Shown piece by piece: positions 50,005 to 59,623 of a stretch of DNA of 64,000 nucleotides; position 1 is the first letter of the stretch; each line of letters opens with the position of its first letter. The notes below the pieces were generated by a model, which saw nothing but the letters and a program-made list of their open reading frames with translations, was not told the origin of the DNA and ran no database searches. This DNA is from Flagellimonas aequoris (GTDB lineage Bacteria > Bacteroidota > Bacteroidia > Flavobacteriales > Flavobacteriaceae): positions 124,001 to 188,000 of the forward strand of contig NZ_QXFJ01000017.1 in NCBI RefSeq assembly GCF_003584165.1, read 5' to 3'. The position numbers and the translations under genes were made by a program.

Positions 50005-51147
50005 TTATCGGCCCAATGAGGCCTTCATGGCTTGTTCTAGGTCCCTTTTTAGATCTTTCTTGTCCTCAATACCGACGGACAACCGCAGCAGATTACCGGT
50101 AATCCCCGAAGCCATTCGCTGGTCCGGTGTCAAATCCTTATGTGACGTGGCACTTGGAGTACATATGATACTCTCCACGCCTCCCAAGCTCAATGTTGGC
50201 TGAATAACGGTAAGGGCTCTGAGAAATTTGTCCACCTGGTTGTCCGAGGCCCTTAACGTAAAGGAAAGAATGCCCCCATAACCTGTCATCTGGGCTTTGG
50301 CCACCTTATGCCCCGAATGGGATTCCAGGCCCGGATAGTACACCGCTTCCACCAGTGGGTGCCCATAAAGGAATTGGGCCACGGCCATGGCATTGTCATT
50401 TTGTCTTTCCACCCTAAGGGCCAAGGTCTTGATACTCCGTTCAGCTTGGTAACACTCCTGGGCCGCCAGTGCCCCACCATACAACTTGGCCGTCCTAAAA
50501 ATGGTTTCCCGATCGGACTCCCGGCTTCCCACAAGCACACCAAAAAAGAGGTCGTTATGTCCTCCCAGAAACTTTGTTCCCGAGTGGACCACAATGTCCA
50601 CGCCCAGTGAAAGTGGCAACTGGTTGATCGGGGTAGCAAATGTATTGTCCACGATGGTGGTCAAACCATACTGTTTGGCCACCTCTGTAAATGCCTTCAA
50701 TGGGAAAACATCCAATAAAGGGTTGGAAGGGGTCTCCATAAAAATGATTTTGGTCCTATCGGTAATGGCATTTTCCAATTCCATAGGGGAACTGCCCACA
50801 TAACTCACTTCGATTCCCCTTCTTGGCAGTTCATATTCGGCAAATTTTCGGGTCCCCCCGTATAGTTCCCGGGTACATATCATATGGTCCCCCTCCTTGA
50901 CCAATCCGAGGATCGCGGTGGTTATGGCGGCCATTCCCGAACTTAGGGCCAATCCCCAAGATCCGTGTTCGAGCTTGGCCATGACCTCTCCTAGGCGGAT
51001 CTGGTTATAGGTGGTATGGAATCCAGGATATTGCAATGTTTCGGACTCCAAATACCTATAAGCAGTCGATGGTCTGATATCGGGGAGCAAGGAACCTCCT
51101 CCTCCTTGAAGGTCATGTATTGGATGTACGCATAGGGTCTCCATCAT
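50005..51147 (-). CDS. cystathionine gamma-synthase/lyase-like PLP enzyme
   Basis: A 380-residue Cys/Met metabolism PLP enzyme: PLP Lys in VVHSGTKFLGGHND, N-terminal TYNQIRLGEVMAKLEHG and C-terminal ICTPSATSHKDL. The family includes cystathionine synthases, lyases and methionine gamma-lyase; the exact reaction is not decided. It lies between cysI and metY in the sulfur operon. The GGHND segment is typical of trans-sulfuration enzymes. Confidence 0.88.
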   Translation of the reverse strand: MMETLCVHPIHDLQGGGGSLLPDIRPSTAYRYLESETLQYPGFHTTYNQIRLGEVMAKLEHGSWGLALSSGMAAITTAILGLVKEGDHMICTRELYGGTRKFAEYELPRRGIEVSYVGSSPMELENAITDRTKIIFMETPSNPLLDVFPLKAFTEVAKQYGLTTIVDNTFATPINQLPLSLGVDIVVHSGTKFLGGHNDLFFGVLVGSRESDRETIFRTAKLYGGALAAQECYQAERSIKTLALRVERQNDNAMAVAQFLYGHPLVEAVYYPGLESHSGHKVAKAQMTGYGGILSFTLRASDNQVDKFLRALTVIQPTLSLGGVESIICTPSATSHKDLTPDQRMASGITGNLLRLSVGIEDKKDLKRDLEQAMKASLGR

Positions 51148-51165
51148 AGTACTATTTTGATTAGA

Positions 51166-52830
51166 TCAAACAATTTTCATTCGGATCACATAATCGCCGA
51201 AGTGTTCGGAAGGAAGTCCGGTTTTGGCGTAATTTTTTAGAAGTTGGGCAAGTTCGGCCAGGATTTCCTCTTCAGAGAGCATCTCCCGATATAATCGGTT
51301 CAACCGATCCCCATTGTGACTGGCGCCCAAATACATATTGTACCGTCCCGGCGCCCTACCGATAAAACCGATCTCCGCCAATGCCGAACGGGCACATCCA
51401 TTGGGACATCCTGTCATCCGTATATTGATGGCCCTGTCTTCCAAGCCGTCCTCCTGTAAGAGCACATCAATTTTATCCAAAAGGGAGGGGAGATATCTTT
51501 CTGATTCCGCAAAGGCCAAACCGCAGGTATTCAGGGCAACACATGCCATGGAACCCAAACGCAGTCCCGTCAAGCGTTTTTTTTCATGGACATGGTATTC
51601 CTTCAACACCTCCTCTATTTTGGACTTGTCATTTTCAGGAACGGAGCCAATGATCAAATTTTGGTTGCCGGTCAGTCTCAAATCACCTATCCCGAGCTCT
51701 GCAATTTTACGGATGGCCGTTTTCAGGAAATGCCCTTCGGTATCCTTGATCCTTCCGTTTTCCACAAACAGGGTATGGAACCAATGGCCATCGATTCCCC
51801 TTACCCAACCGTACTGATCGCCATTGGTGGTCAATCTAAAGGGCTTTATATCCTCCAGTGTGCCCTCAAAGCGTTGGGAAAGTTCATTTTTTAACCAATC
51901 GATCCCATAGTTGTCAATGGTATACTTGAACCTGGCCTGTTTTCGGTTTACGCGGTTTCCAAAATCCCTTTGTATGGACACAATGGCCTCTGCCACAGGG
52001 AGTACCTGATCGGGAGCAACAAATCCAATTGGGGTACCCAATCTTGGATAGGTGCTGTCATCCCCAAAGGTCATCCCCATGCCTCCCCCAACGATGACAG
52101 TAAAGCCCAGCAACCTTCCCGTTTCCACTATGGCCACAAAACCCAGGTCATTGGCATAGATATCCACATCATTGTGGGGAGGGATACAGAAAGCTATTTT
52201 AAACTTTCTCGGTAAATATGTTTTCTTGTACAAGGGTTCCTGATCGGGAACCTCGATTTCCCGTTTGTGGTCCAACCACAGTTCATAATAGGCTTTTGTC
52301 CTGGGCTGAAAATAATCGCTCACCTCTCGCGCCAGGGCATATACCTGTCCGTGCACCTTGGATTGATAGGGATTGGGATTGCACATCACATTGCGGTTGA
52401 CGTCACCACATGTGGCAATGGTGGTCATCAAGGCCTCATTGATGGTCTTGATCGTTGGCTTTAGATTTCCCTTTAAGATACCGTGCATCTGAAAGGATTG
52501 TCTTGTGGTCAATTTAAGGGTACCATTGCCGTAACGGTCGGCAAGTTCGTCCATGACCAACCATTGTTCCGGGGTAGTGACCCCTCCAGCGATCCTTACA
52601 CGCAACATAAATTGATACAGGGGTTCCAGTTTCTGTTGTCTCCGTTCTTTTTCAAGGTCACGGTCATGTTGTTGATAGGAACCATGGAATTTCAGCAGTT
52701 TGGCATCGTCCTCGGCAATGGCCCCTGTGAGTGGATCCCCCAATCCCTTGGCAATGGTACCCCGTAAATAATTACTATTGTCCTTTATACCTTCCTCTTT
52801 GGAACGTTTTTCCACTAAATTCTCTCTCAT
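51166..52830 (-). CDS. cysI: sulfite reductase hemoprotein subunit CysI
   Basis: Siroheme-[4Fe-4S] subunit reducing sulfite to sulfide. The 554-residue protein has cluster cysteines in LNTCGLAFAES and MTGCPNGCARSALAEIGFIG, plus ATCGDVNRNVMCNP. Nitrite/sulfite reductases share this fold; the adjacent flavoprotein subunit and trans-sulfuration enzymes point to sulfite. 14 bases after cysJ. Confidence 0.93.
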   Translation of the reverse strand: MRENLVEKRSKEEGIKDNSNYLRGTIAKGLGDPLTGAIAEDDAKLLKFHGSYQQHDRDLEKERRQQKLEPLYQFMLRVRIAGGVTTPEQWLVMDELADRYGNGTLKLTTRQSFQMHGILKGNLKPTIKTINEALMTTIATCGDVNRNVMCNPNPYQSKVHGQVYALAREVSDYFQPRTKAYYELWLDHKREIEVPDQEPLYKKTYLPRKFKIAFCIPPHNDVDIYANDLGFVAIVETGRLLGFTVIVGGGMGMTFGDDSTYPRLGTPIGFVAPDQVLPVAEAIVSIQRDFGNRVNRKQARFKYTIDNYGIDWLKNELSQRFEGTLEDIKPFRLTTNGDQYGWVRGIDGHWFHTLFVENGRIKDTEGHFLKTAIRKIAELGIGDLRLTGNQNLIIGSVPENDKSKIEEVLKEYHVHEKKRLTGLRLGSMACVALNTCGLAFAESERYLPSLLDKIDVLLQEDGLEDRAINIRMTGCPNGCARSALAEIGFIGRAPGRYNMYLGASHNGDRLNRLYREMLSEEEILAELAQLLKNYAKTGLPSEHFGDYVIRMKIV

Positions 52831-52843
52831 AGCTTAGAATACG

Positions 52844-54631
52844 TTAATAAACATCGGTTTGATAGCGATCGGCGGCCCTTAGGTAATCCATATATTCCTT
52901 GGCTTTTTCTTCGGTCATCCCCCCATGCAGCATAATGATGGACCTCAAGGCATGGTTCACATCCTTGGCCATTTTTTGGGCATCCCCGCAGACATAGAAA
53001 TAGGCACCCTCCTCCAACCACCGGTATACTTCCTCTCCCTTTTCCAACAATCGATCCTGGACATAGACCTTTTCCTCCTGATCTCTGGAAAAGGCCACAT
53101 CGGCACGTGCCAAGGTTCCTTTTTTCAAGTATTCGAGCCATTCGGTCTGGTACAGAAAATCCGTACTGAAGTTGCGGTCTCCAAAAAACAACCACGTCTT
53201 ACCCTGGGCTGTACCCGACTGTCGCTGTTGTATAAACGATCTATAGGGGGCAATCCCGGTCCCGGCACCTACCATGATCATGGGCACATCCAATTCCACC
53301 GGGGGTTTGAACCTACTGTTGTGCTCCACGAACACACTGATGCGATCTCCTTCCTGTATGCGGTCCGCCATATAGGTGGAACAATGTCCGCCCTTATTGC
53401 GGCCATGGGCCTTATACCTCACGGTGGACACGAGGATATGAACTTCATTTTCATATACTTCGCTTGAAGAAGCTATGGAATATAAACGGGGACTGTTCTT
53501 TCTCAGGAGCGTTATAAATGTTTCAGCGGACAATTTGAACGGGGTTTCCCTGATCATGTCCAAAACATCCCTACCACGCAGATATTCCAACAGTTCCATA
53601 TTATCATCGACTATTTTTTCCAAACGGGGATCTTTGGTCAATTTTGCATATCTGATCACATTGGCCCCTGTCAACGGTGTCAGTTCATAATCCGTCCTTA
53701 GGGCTTCCATGAGGGATTTTTCTCCTGTATGGGATGTAACATTTTCAGTACCGGTAAGTCCCAAAGTCTCCACTACCTCCATCATAAGCTCGTCAGGGTT
53801 ATGGGCATAGACCCCTAAGGCATCCCCGGGCTGATATTGTATCCGTGAATCCCCCAGGTCCAGTTCAATATGAAGGGTCTCTTTGGTTGAATTCCTACCA
53901 TTGAGATTGATTTTTTGAAGGACCTCTGCTTCATATGGCGTCTTCCGATCATAGGTACGGAATCCCATTTCGGAGGTTTCCGGAACCATTTTTTCAATAC
54001 TATTGGCGGAAAGGGCACGGGATTGTGACATTTCATTCAGAACACCGTTGAGCCACTCTTCATAGCTGTCCTCAAAATCAACGTCACAATCCACCCTTCC
54101 GAAAAGTCTTTTCCCCCCAAGATCTTCAAACACTTTGTCAAATTCCTTTCCGGTCTGGCAAAAATCCGCATAGCTACTGTCCCCAAGGGCCAGGACGGAG
54201 TATTTCATATGTCCAAGTGACGGGGCCCTTTTGCCATGGAGGTAATTATGGAAAGCTTCGGCCTCCACGGGCGGTTCCCCCAGCCCTTGGGTACTTACGA
54301 TCACCAATAGCCGGTTTATCTTTCCAAGTTCCCGCGGATTGAAGGAACCCATGCTGCAAAGGGTATTGCCGATACCCAGCCCATCCAATCGTTCCGCGGT
54401 CAACTTTGCCAATCTTTCGCTGTTTCCAGTCTGTGTTCCGTACAGCACCCAAACCGAATCTGTCGGATCGGCCACATGTTCCATTGGTATCCAGGAAAAC
54501 GAAGTAAGAAACCCCGCAAGCCATTGCAATTGGTCTGTATCGAGACTTTTGAGGGATGTATCAAGGTAGGTGAGTTGTTGCTTGGAAAAAGGACCTTTTT
54601 CCAGACCACCCTTTAGCAATGTACCACTCAT
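52844..54631 (-). CDS. cysJ: sulfite reductase flavoprotein subunit CysJ
   Basis: NADPH-dependent diflavin reductase passing electrons to CysI. The 595-residue protein has an N-terminal flavodoxin domain (VLYGTQTGNSERLA, FMN phosphate loop, about 62-75), an FAD domain (RLYSIASS about 375, and YMADRI) and an NADP domain (VGAGTGIAPYRSF, YFYVCGDAQKM). It ends in a terminal Tyr as in CPR-type reductases. Overlaps the peroxiredoxin stop by 4 bases. Confidence 0.94.
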   Translation of the reverse strand: MSGTLLKGGLEKGPFSKQQLTYLDTSLKSLDTDQLQWLAGFLTSFSWIPMEHVADPTDSVWVLYGTQTGNSERLAKLTAERLDGLGIGNTLCSMGSFNPRELGKINRLLVIVSTQGLGEPPVEAEAFHNYLHGKRAPSLGHMKYSVLALGDSSYADFCQTGKEFDKVFEDLGGKRLFGRVDCDVDFEDSYEEWLNGVLNEMSQSRALSANSIEKMVPETSEMGFRTYDRKTPYEAEVLQKINLNGRNSTKETLHIELDLGDSRIQYQPGDALGVYAHNPDELMMEVVETLGLTGTENVTSHTGEKSLMEALRTDYELTPLTGANVIRYAKLTKDPRLEKIVDDNMELLEYLRGRDVLDMIRETPFKLSAETFITLLRKNSPRLYSIASSSEVYENEVHILVSTVRYKAHGRNKGGHCSTYMADRIQEGDRISVFVEHNSRFKPPVELDVPMIMVGAGTGIAPYRSFIQQRQSGTAQGKTWLFFGDRNFSTDFLYQTEWLEYLKKGTLARADVAFSRDQEEKVYVQDRLLEKGEEVYRWLEEGAYFYVCGDAQKMAKDVNHALRSIIMLHGGMTEEKAKEYMDYLRAADRYQTDVY

Positions 54632-55263
54632 TTGTTCGGCTGCGGGGTATACCTCAAATATGGTTTCACTTCACGGTGCCCTTTTGGGAATTTTTCCGGG
54701 ATCTCCTCATTCCCCACGGATGGGGATATCACAACCTCTTGTCCGTCTTCCCAATCCACCGGAGTCCCCACACTGAATTCGGAGGTCAGTTGTAGGGAGT
54801 CCAAAACCCTCAGGATTTCTGCAAAGTTTCGTCCGGTGGATGCTGGATAGGTTATGGTCGCCTTTATTTTTTTGTCGGGTCCAATGAAATACACGGTGCG
54901 TACCGTAACGGAACTTGATGCATTTTCATGGATCATTTGATACGCATTCGCGATGGTCTTGTCCGAATCGGCTATAATGGGGAACTCGACTTGGGTATTG
55001 GCGGTTTCATTGATGTCCTTTATCCATCCTCTATGGGATTCCACATCATCTACACTAAGGGCCAGCACTGAGGTGTTCCGTTTCTCAAATTCATCTTTCA
55101 GTTGGGCGGTGCGGCCCAATTCCGTGGTACAAATGGGGGTATAATCCGCAGGATGTGAATACAGTACGACCCAACGCCCATTCGTCCAATCATAAAAATC
55201 AATTTTTCCCAAAGTTGTTTCCGCACTGAAATCAGGAGCAGTGTCTCCAATCTTTAAACTCAT
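54628..55263 (-). CDS. 1-Cys peroxiredoxin (Prx6-type)
   Basis: A 211-residue thiol peroxidase with one catalytic Cys in HPADYTPICTTEL (about residue 45) and the Prx6-type C-terminal extension (EVKPYLRYTPQ). Reduces hydroperoxides. First enzyme gene of the sulfur block, 35 bases after lysR and overlapping cysJ by 4 bases, so it is part of the same transcript. Link to sulfur use may be protection from radicals of metal-sulfur chemistry. Confidence 0.92.
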   Translation of the reverse strand: MSLKIGDTAPDFSAETTLGKIDFYDWTNGRWVVLYSHPADYTPICTTELGRTAQLKDEFEKRNTSVLALSVDDVESHRGWIKDINETANTQVEFPIIADSDKTIANAYQMIHENASSSVTVRTVYFIGPDKKIKATITYPASTGRNFAEILRVLDSLQLTSEFSVGTPVDWEDGQEVVISPSVGNEEIPEKFPKGHREVKPYLRYTPQPNK

Positions 55264-55298
55264 ACTTTTGTTTTTATTGTTTTTAATAGGGCCGGTCC

Positions 55299-56195
55299 TT
55301 AAGACTCGGCATCCAATTTGATCTCCTCGCGCAGAAATTTTATAAAGTAATCAAAGTACATGGGGTACTTCCTATCCTTCATCCGAGCTACATATTGTTG
55401 GCGTTGGAACCCTTTGGAGGTTACCTTGATGGTCTTGATGGATTGGTCCATATAAGGTGCAAGGGCCCAATTGGCCATAACGATCACACCCAAATTGGCC
55501 TTCACCAGTTCAATGGAAGCCTCGGTCAGGGGCAGAACGATCAATTTTTTTGGGTTGATGCCCTTAGGTATCAATTCCGATCTGAAAATGGATACCGTTT
55601 CCAAGGGCAGCGAATGTATGATCAGGTCGACATCCTGAAAATCCTCGGCCTCGATGAACGACCTTTTTGCCCAGGGATGGCCATTGCTCACCACGGCCAG
55701 CATCTCATCGGAGAACAGCTGTATAAAATCCACCTGATCGGTCTGTTCCAAATTACTGGTGATGGCAATATCAAGGTTACCGGAAATCAAATTCTCGACA
55801 GGGTGATGGGTGGCCTCAAAGACAATTTCAATTTTTACGTTCGGGAACTCGCTGTTGAACTTTTTCAGGACGGCGGGCAACCAGTGGTAACTGGTATAGC
55901 ATTCCGTGCTTACCCGGATGACGCCACTCTCCCCATTGATCATTCGTTTGATCTCCTCATCGGTCCTGTCCACCTCTGCCAGTATTTTAATGGCACTATT
56001 GTACAGCTTTTTGCCCACAGGGGTCAAAATGAGCTTCTTGTTCCGGCGATAAAACAATTGTGTGCCAACTTGGAGTTCAGCTTCCTTCAATTGATAGCTC
56101 AGGGCACTTTGGGACAGATGGAGGACGTCCATGGCACGGGTTATCCCCCCTTCTTCCACAATCGCCTTTATCAATCTCAAGTATCTGATTTCCAT
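55299..56195 (-). CDS. LysR-family regulator of sulfur block
   Basis: A 298-residue LysR regulator: N-terminal winged helix MEIRYLRLIKAIVEEGGITRA with LHLSQSALSYQLKEAE, then a co-inducer-binding domain. The start at 56195 (MEIRYL) was chosen as it begins the helix-turn-helix; a frame start at 56291 would add an unlikely N-terminus. By position it probably controls the downstream prx-cysJ-cysI-met operon and, like CysB or MetR relatives, may sense a sulfur metabolite. The wing TPVGKKLYNSA is typical. Confidence 0.9.
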   Translation of the reverse strand: MEIRYLRLIKAIVEEGGITRAMDVLHLSQSALSYQLKEAELQVGTQLFYRRNKKLILTPVGKKLYNSAIKILAEVDRTDEEIKRMINGESGVIRVSTECYTSYHWLPAVLKKFNSEFPNVKIEIVFEATHHPVENLISGNLDIAITSNLEQTDQVDFIQLFSDEMLAVVSNGHPWAKRSFIEAEDFQDVDLIIHSLPLETVSIFRSELIPKGINPKKLIVLPLTEASIELVKANLGVIVMANWALAPYMDQSIKTIKVTSKGFQRQQYVARMKDRKYPMYFDYFIKFLREEIKLDAES

Positions 56196-56560
56196 TTCAC
56201 AAGTCTTCTGCCCAAAATTAACCCCTATCCAGGGGGAAACCCTGAAAATTGCATGAAAATATTCAATGATTTCCATAAAATTTAGCGGCACGATTTTTAT
56301 GGAAAATCACGGATAGCCTTGCCAAATCCTTTGGTATCCTTAGTATGGGGATACGCGACCACGGAGATGAACGTAACAGGAAATCCGTTTCCGACCGTGG
56401 AATATATCGCGGTATGGCGAGAATATGATAATATTGCACAGTGAAAATCAAGGAGCAGGTTACCCAAGGAGCTTTGAAGGAACTATTGCAATAAACTCCA
56501 AGACCATAATTTAGGCCATGGGAATCGATTACCCTGTCCCATTTAAAAAATAGCGATCAC
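56196..56560. other. 365-base divergent gap lysR/clc
   Basis: Between divergent lysR and clc genes. No gene or clear operator is read. LysR sites (T-N11-A) could be present but none is convincing. Confidence 0.5.
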
Positions 56561-57829
56561 GTGAAGTTACGGCAGAAAAGAAAATTGGTGACCTATTTGA
56601 ACATTTTAGACCAACCTGTACGGTTCAATCCCTTTGTGTTCAGCAGGATTTTCTTGTTATGGGCCTTTCTTGGACTGGTTGGAGGTATCATTGCCGGGGT
56701 CTATTGGATCGTACTGCAGTTCCTGACCCACGAACTTGCCTTTTTTACGGGATGGAAAGTGGTACCGATAATGGGCATATCGGGGTTGTTGGCCGGTTTG
56801 ATCATTCATTTTATTGGGGATCCCGGAGAGATACACCTGATCGTGAACAATATACGTTTCAACAAGGGAAAGCTCAATCCAAGGAACAACCCTTCCATGA
56901 TCCTCTCTTCCTTACTCTGTGTGGCTTCGGGTGGCAGCTTGGGTCCTGAGGCGCCATTGGTGCAGGTAACAGGTTCGACCGGTACTTGGATAGGAAAGCT
57001 GTTCCGTCTCAAGGGAGAAGAATTGAGATCCCTCTCCATTGCAGGGATGGCATCTGGCTTTACGGCCCTGTTCGGTGCCCCATTGGGAGGTAGCCTGTTT
57101 GCACTCGAGATCCTCCACCACAAGTATGCCGTGGAGTATTACAAGGCCATTATCCCCGCTTTTGTGTCCAGCTGTTTCAGTTATTTGGTGTTCGCGTTGA
57201 TCATCCATTTGGGCCTGGGCCCGATATGGGACCTTTCTTCCTACGAGTATTCCGGGGTTTTTGATTTTGGCCAAGCTGTCCTATTTGCCATGGTCGGGGC
57301 ATTTTTTGGATGGATCTTCATTTTTGTCACCAAATTTATAAAGGCCATTTTTGAAAAGCGGCCCCTGCCCATTTATATCAAAACACTCATTGGTGGGCTC
57401 ATACTGGGCATGATTGCCTATTATCTACCCATTACCCGTTACTTTGGCCATCATGAGATAAGTCGGTTGTTGACCAGCGATTATTCCATTTCTGTATTGT
57501 TTTTGGTACTGGTCTTTAAAATCATTGCCATCTCGGTGACGGTCACTTCGGGATGGAGGGGCGGATTTATCATTCCCTTGTTTTTTGTAGGGGCCACTTT
57601 AGGACTTATCCTCCATCAGTTGTTTCCGGATATCAAACTCACTTTGGCCATTGTGAGCTGTATGGCGGCCATCAACGCCTGTGTGACCAGAACCCCGATG
57701 AGCACGACCATATTATTGGCGACCTTGACAGGTTTTGGACATTTCATTCCCATCTTATTTGCCAGTCTGACCGGTTATTTCCTGGCCCCAAGAATTCCTT
57801 TTATCGGCTCACAAATGGAAAAGGAATAG
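56561..57829 (+). CDS. CLC-family chloride channel/antiporter
   Basis: A 422-residue membrane protein of the CLC family with about ten helices. The anion-path motif reads GSLGPEAPLVQV (about residue 128), where E. coli ClcA has GREGP: the gating Glu is kept, but the flanks differ. Other motifs: ASGFTALFGAPLGGSLFALEI and WRGGFIIPLFFVGATLG. The GTG at 56561 is the start. No CBS domains. Might exchange chloride for protons during acid or ionic stress. Stands alone, divergent from lysR and convergent with tra genes. Confidence 0.88.
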   Translation: MKLRQKRKLVTYLNILDQPVRFNPFVFSRIFLLWAFLGLVGGIIAGVYWIVLQFLTHELAFFTGWKVVPIMGISGLLAGLIIHFIGDPGEIHLIVNNIRFNKGKLNPRNNPSMILSSLLCVASGGSLGPEAPLVQVTGSTGTWIGKLFRLKGEELRSLSIAGMASGFTALFGAPLGGSLFALEILHHKYAVEYYKAIIPAFVSSCFSYLVFALIIHLGLGPIWDLSSYEYSGVFDFGQAVLFAMVGAFFGWIFIFVTKFIKAIFEKRPLPIYIKTLIGGLILGMIAYYLPITRYFGHHEISRLLTSDYSISVLFLVLVFKIIAISVTVTSGWRGGFIIPLFFVGATLGLILHQLFPDIKLTLAIVSCMAAINACVTRTPMSTTILLATLTGFGHFIPILFASLTGYFLAPRIPFIGSQMEKE

Positions 57830-57893
57830 CAGCATTTCATTCCTTTTCCAGGTCCATGGTATTTTATCGACCGAGCCCTTCCCGTCAACAACC

Positions 57894-58694
57894 CTACCGC
57901 AATTTTTTGGTCAGTACCACCTTTCGGCTTCCGTGCAGTTCACCAAGTTCCAGTTTCAGCCGTTCCCCATCCCCCATCACGAATTTGGGCACCACATATA
58001 CAAAACGTTCGCTCCGGTGGCTCCTTACCATATCAGGCCTATCATGCGTGTAACGTACATGTATTCCTGACTCTTGGAAGGAGGCCCTTCGCTTTTGGCT
58101 CCCATTGACCCGCACCACATCCAAATAGGCCATCCCAAAATCAATGTCCGATCGGTTTTGGATCTTGATGATCATATAGACCTCCCCGCCATCATAGATC
58201 ACACCCTCCAATTGGAGCCGTATCCCCCTTTTCTGTTTGGTCGCCATGGCACGGTATTCTTTCTGCAATAATGCCCTGCAATAATCCGCATACCGAAGGT
58301 CAACACCTTCGGTCCTTTCCATTACCGACACATTTTCTTCATCGGGCCGTTCATTCCCTATCCGGTCTACTTTCCGAAGAAAACGATAGGTATGGACCAG
58401 TGTATCGGAGAACGCAATAACGAAGGCATATACACTTCCATCGGTGGTAATGACCAATAAATCACTGGCAGGACCAGGTATTCCTTGCAAGAGGCCCAAA
58501 TAGCCCGCCAGTTCCCTATTGTAGGTGAAGGTAAAGTTATCGTTTCCCGTTACCGCTTGCCGTATAGGGCTTGGAAAAAAGAGGGCCAGATTATTGTCCT
58601 TGTTGGCATAAAGGGTATCCAAGGGCTGTTGACCCGACATACACCCTGAAAGGGCCAGCCCCAAAAAGGGAAAAAGTATATTCTTTAGTCTCAT
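57894..58694 (-). CDS. traN: conjugative transposon protein TraN (VirB9-like lipoprotein)
   Basis: A 266-residue outer-face lipoprotein, lipobox ALSGC (Cys18). DUF4138/TraN family, analogous to VirB9, part of the conjugation core complex. C-terminal beta-rich domain (IKIQNRSDIDFGMAYLDV, VVPKFVMGDGERLKLELGE) is typical. Its start overlaps the traM stop by 4 bases. The last tra gene on this strand in the window; convergent with clc. Confidence 0.88.
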   Translation of the reverse strand: MRLKNILFPFLGLALSGCMSGQQPLDTLYANKDNNLALFFPSPIRQAVTGNDNFTFTYNRELAGYLGLLQGIPGPASDLLVITTDGSVYAFVIAFSDTLVHTYRFLRKVDRIGNERPDEENVSVMERTEGVDLRYADYCRALLQKEYRAMATKQKRGIRLQLEGVIYDGGEVYMIIKIQNRSDIDFGMAYLDVVRVNGSQKRRASFQESGIHVRYTHDRPDMVRSHRSERFVYVVPKFVMGDGERLKLELGELHGSRKVVLTKKLR

Positions 58695-59623
58695 GATCCT
58701 GGTTTTAAGATGAATTGATATTGATTGCCAAGGGCTACTTTGACCGCCCTATGGTCTCTTTTAAAGATTTGTCCAATCCCATTGAGCCGTGGCAGCCCGG
58801 GCAGGTCCACTCCATCCATGGCTCGATCCATGCCCCGTTCGATTACTGCTCCTGCCAGATGGTTCTCGATATAGATCCCCTCCCTACCATCCTGTAGGTC
58901 ATACCCCTTCAGGGCCATGGGGGTTCCATTCATTTGGTCCAGACTGACCATGACCCTATTGGGTCGGATCTTCACAAAAGCGTATATCTTGGTCCCTTTG
59001 GGAAAAGTTCGATCTTGAATTTTGGTTTCCCGCGCCAACCTAAGGGCCAACCGATGACCTTCCCTGACCACTTGATCGCCGTCCACATGGACCAAAACAC
59101 CGATCTGTTCCCTTGTATTCCCCATACCAATGACCGGTTTGGGATTGGAAGCAAAAAAAAGTTGGTGTCTTAGGGCCGGTTCCCCTACCGAAAGAAGAGT
59201 CCCAGCTGGTTTTGAACCTGCATTTTCTTTCCATTCCACCAACTTTTGTACTTGTACCGTTTCCTCCCTGCGCTCAAGCGGGGTGCTTATTTGCCTATGG
59301 TTTGTGGACGCATAAACACTATCAATGATCCGTTGTTTCTCATATTCCATATAATCGGGATTGAAGTACCCCTTGTCGTCCACCATATGGTCGGGATATA
59401 TTGGTGGTGCGGTAGACTCCCGCTCTTCTTCAATGGCCTCCAAAGCCTCCAACTTCGTTCCATACACCTGTTGGTTATCTTCCAAGTCAGGTATGGGAAT
59501 ACGGTCTGGCGCCAATTCCTCCTTTTTATTCTTTCCAAAGGTCAGGATGCCGTATACGATAGTGAACAACACGACGCATACCATGACCAGTACAAATACG
59601 ATTTTATTTTTTTGTGGTTTCAT
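58691..59623 (-). CDS. traM: conjugative transposon protein TraM (VirB10-like)
   Basis: A 310-residue membrane-anchored protein: one N-terminal helix (about 7-29), a proline- and acid-rich periplasmic linker (PDRIPIPDLEDNQ) and a C-terminal beta domain (GVLVHVDGDQVVREG, LAGAVIERGMDR). VirB10-like scaffold of the T4SS channel. Start at 59623 overlaps traK by 20 bases. Usual in Bacteroidota CTnDOT-like elements. Confidence 0.88.
   Translation of the reverse strand: MKPQKNKIVFVLVMVCVVLFTIVYGILTFGKNKKEELAPDRIPIPDLEDNQQVYGTKLEALEAIEEERESTAPPIYPDHMVDDKGYFNPDYMEYEKQRIIDSVYASTNHRQISTPLERREETVQVQKLVEWKENAGSKPAGTLLSVGEPALRHQLFFASNPKPVIGMGNTREQIGVLVHVDGDQVVREGHRLALRLARETKIQDRTFPKGTKIYAFVKIRPNRVMVSLDQMNGTPMALKGYDLQDGREGIYIENHLAGAVIERGMDRAMDGVDLPGLPRLNGIGQIFKRDHRAVKVALGNQYQFILKPGS

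Noticed and set aside
55395-56285. 296-codon plus-strand frame under lysR
   Set aside because: Antisense to a clear LysR gene; no domain seen.
57830-57893. Attachment site or tRNA at the border of the tra genes
   Set aside because: No tRNA-like fold or direct repeat is seen; just a short convergent gap.
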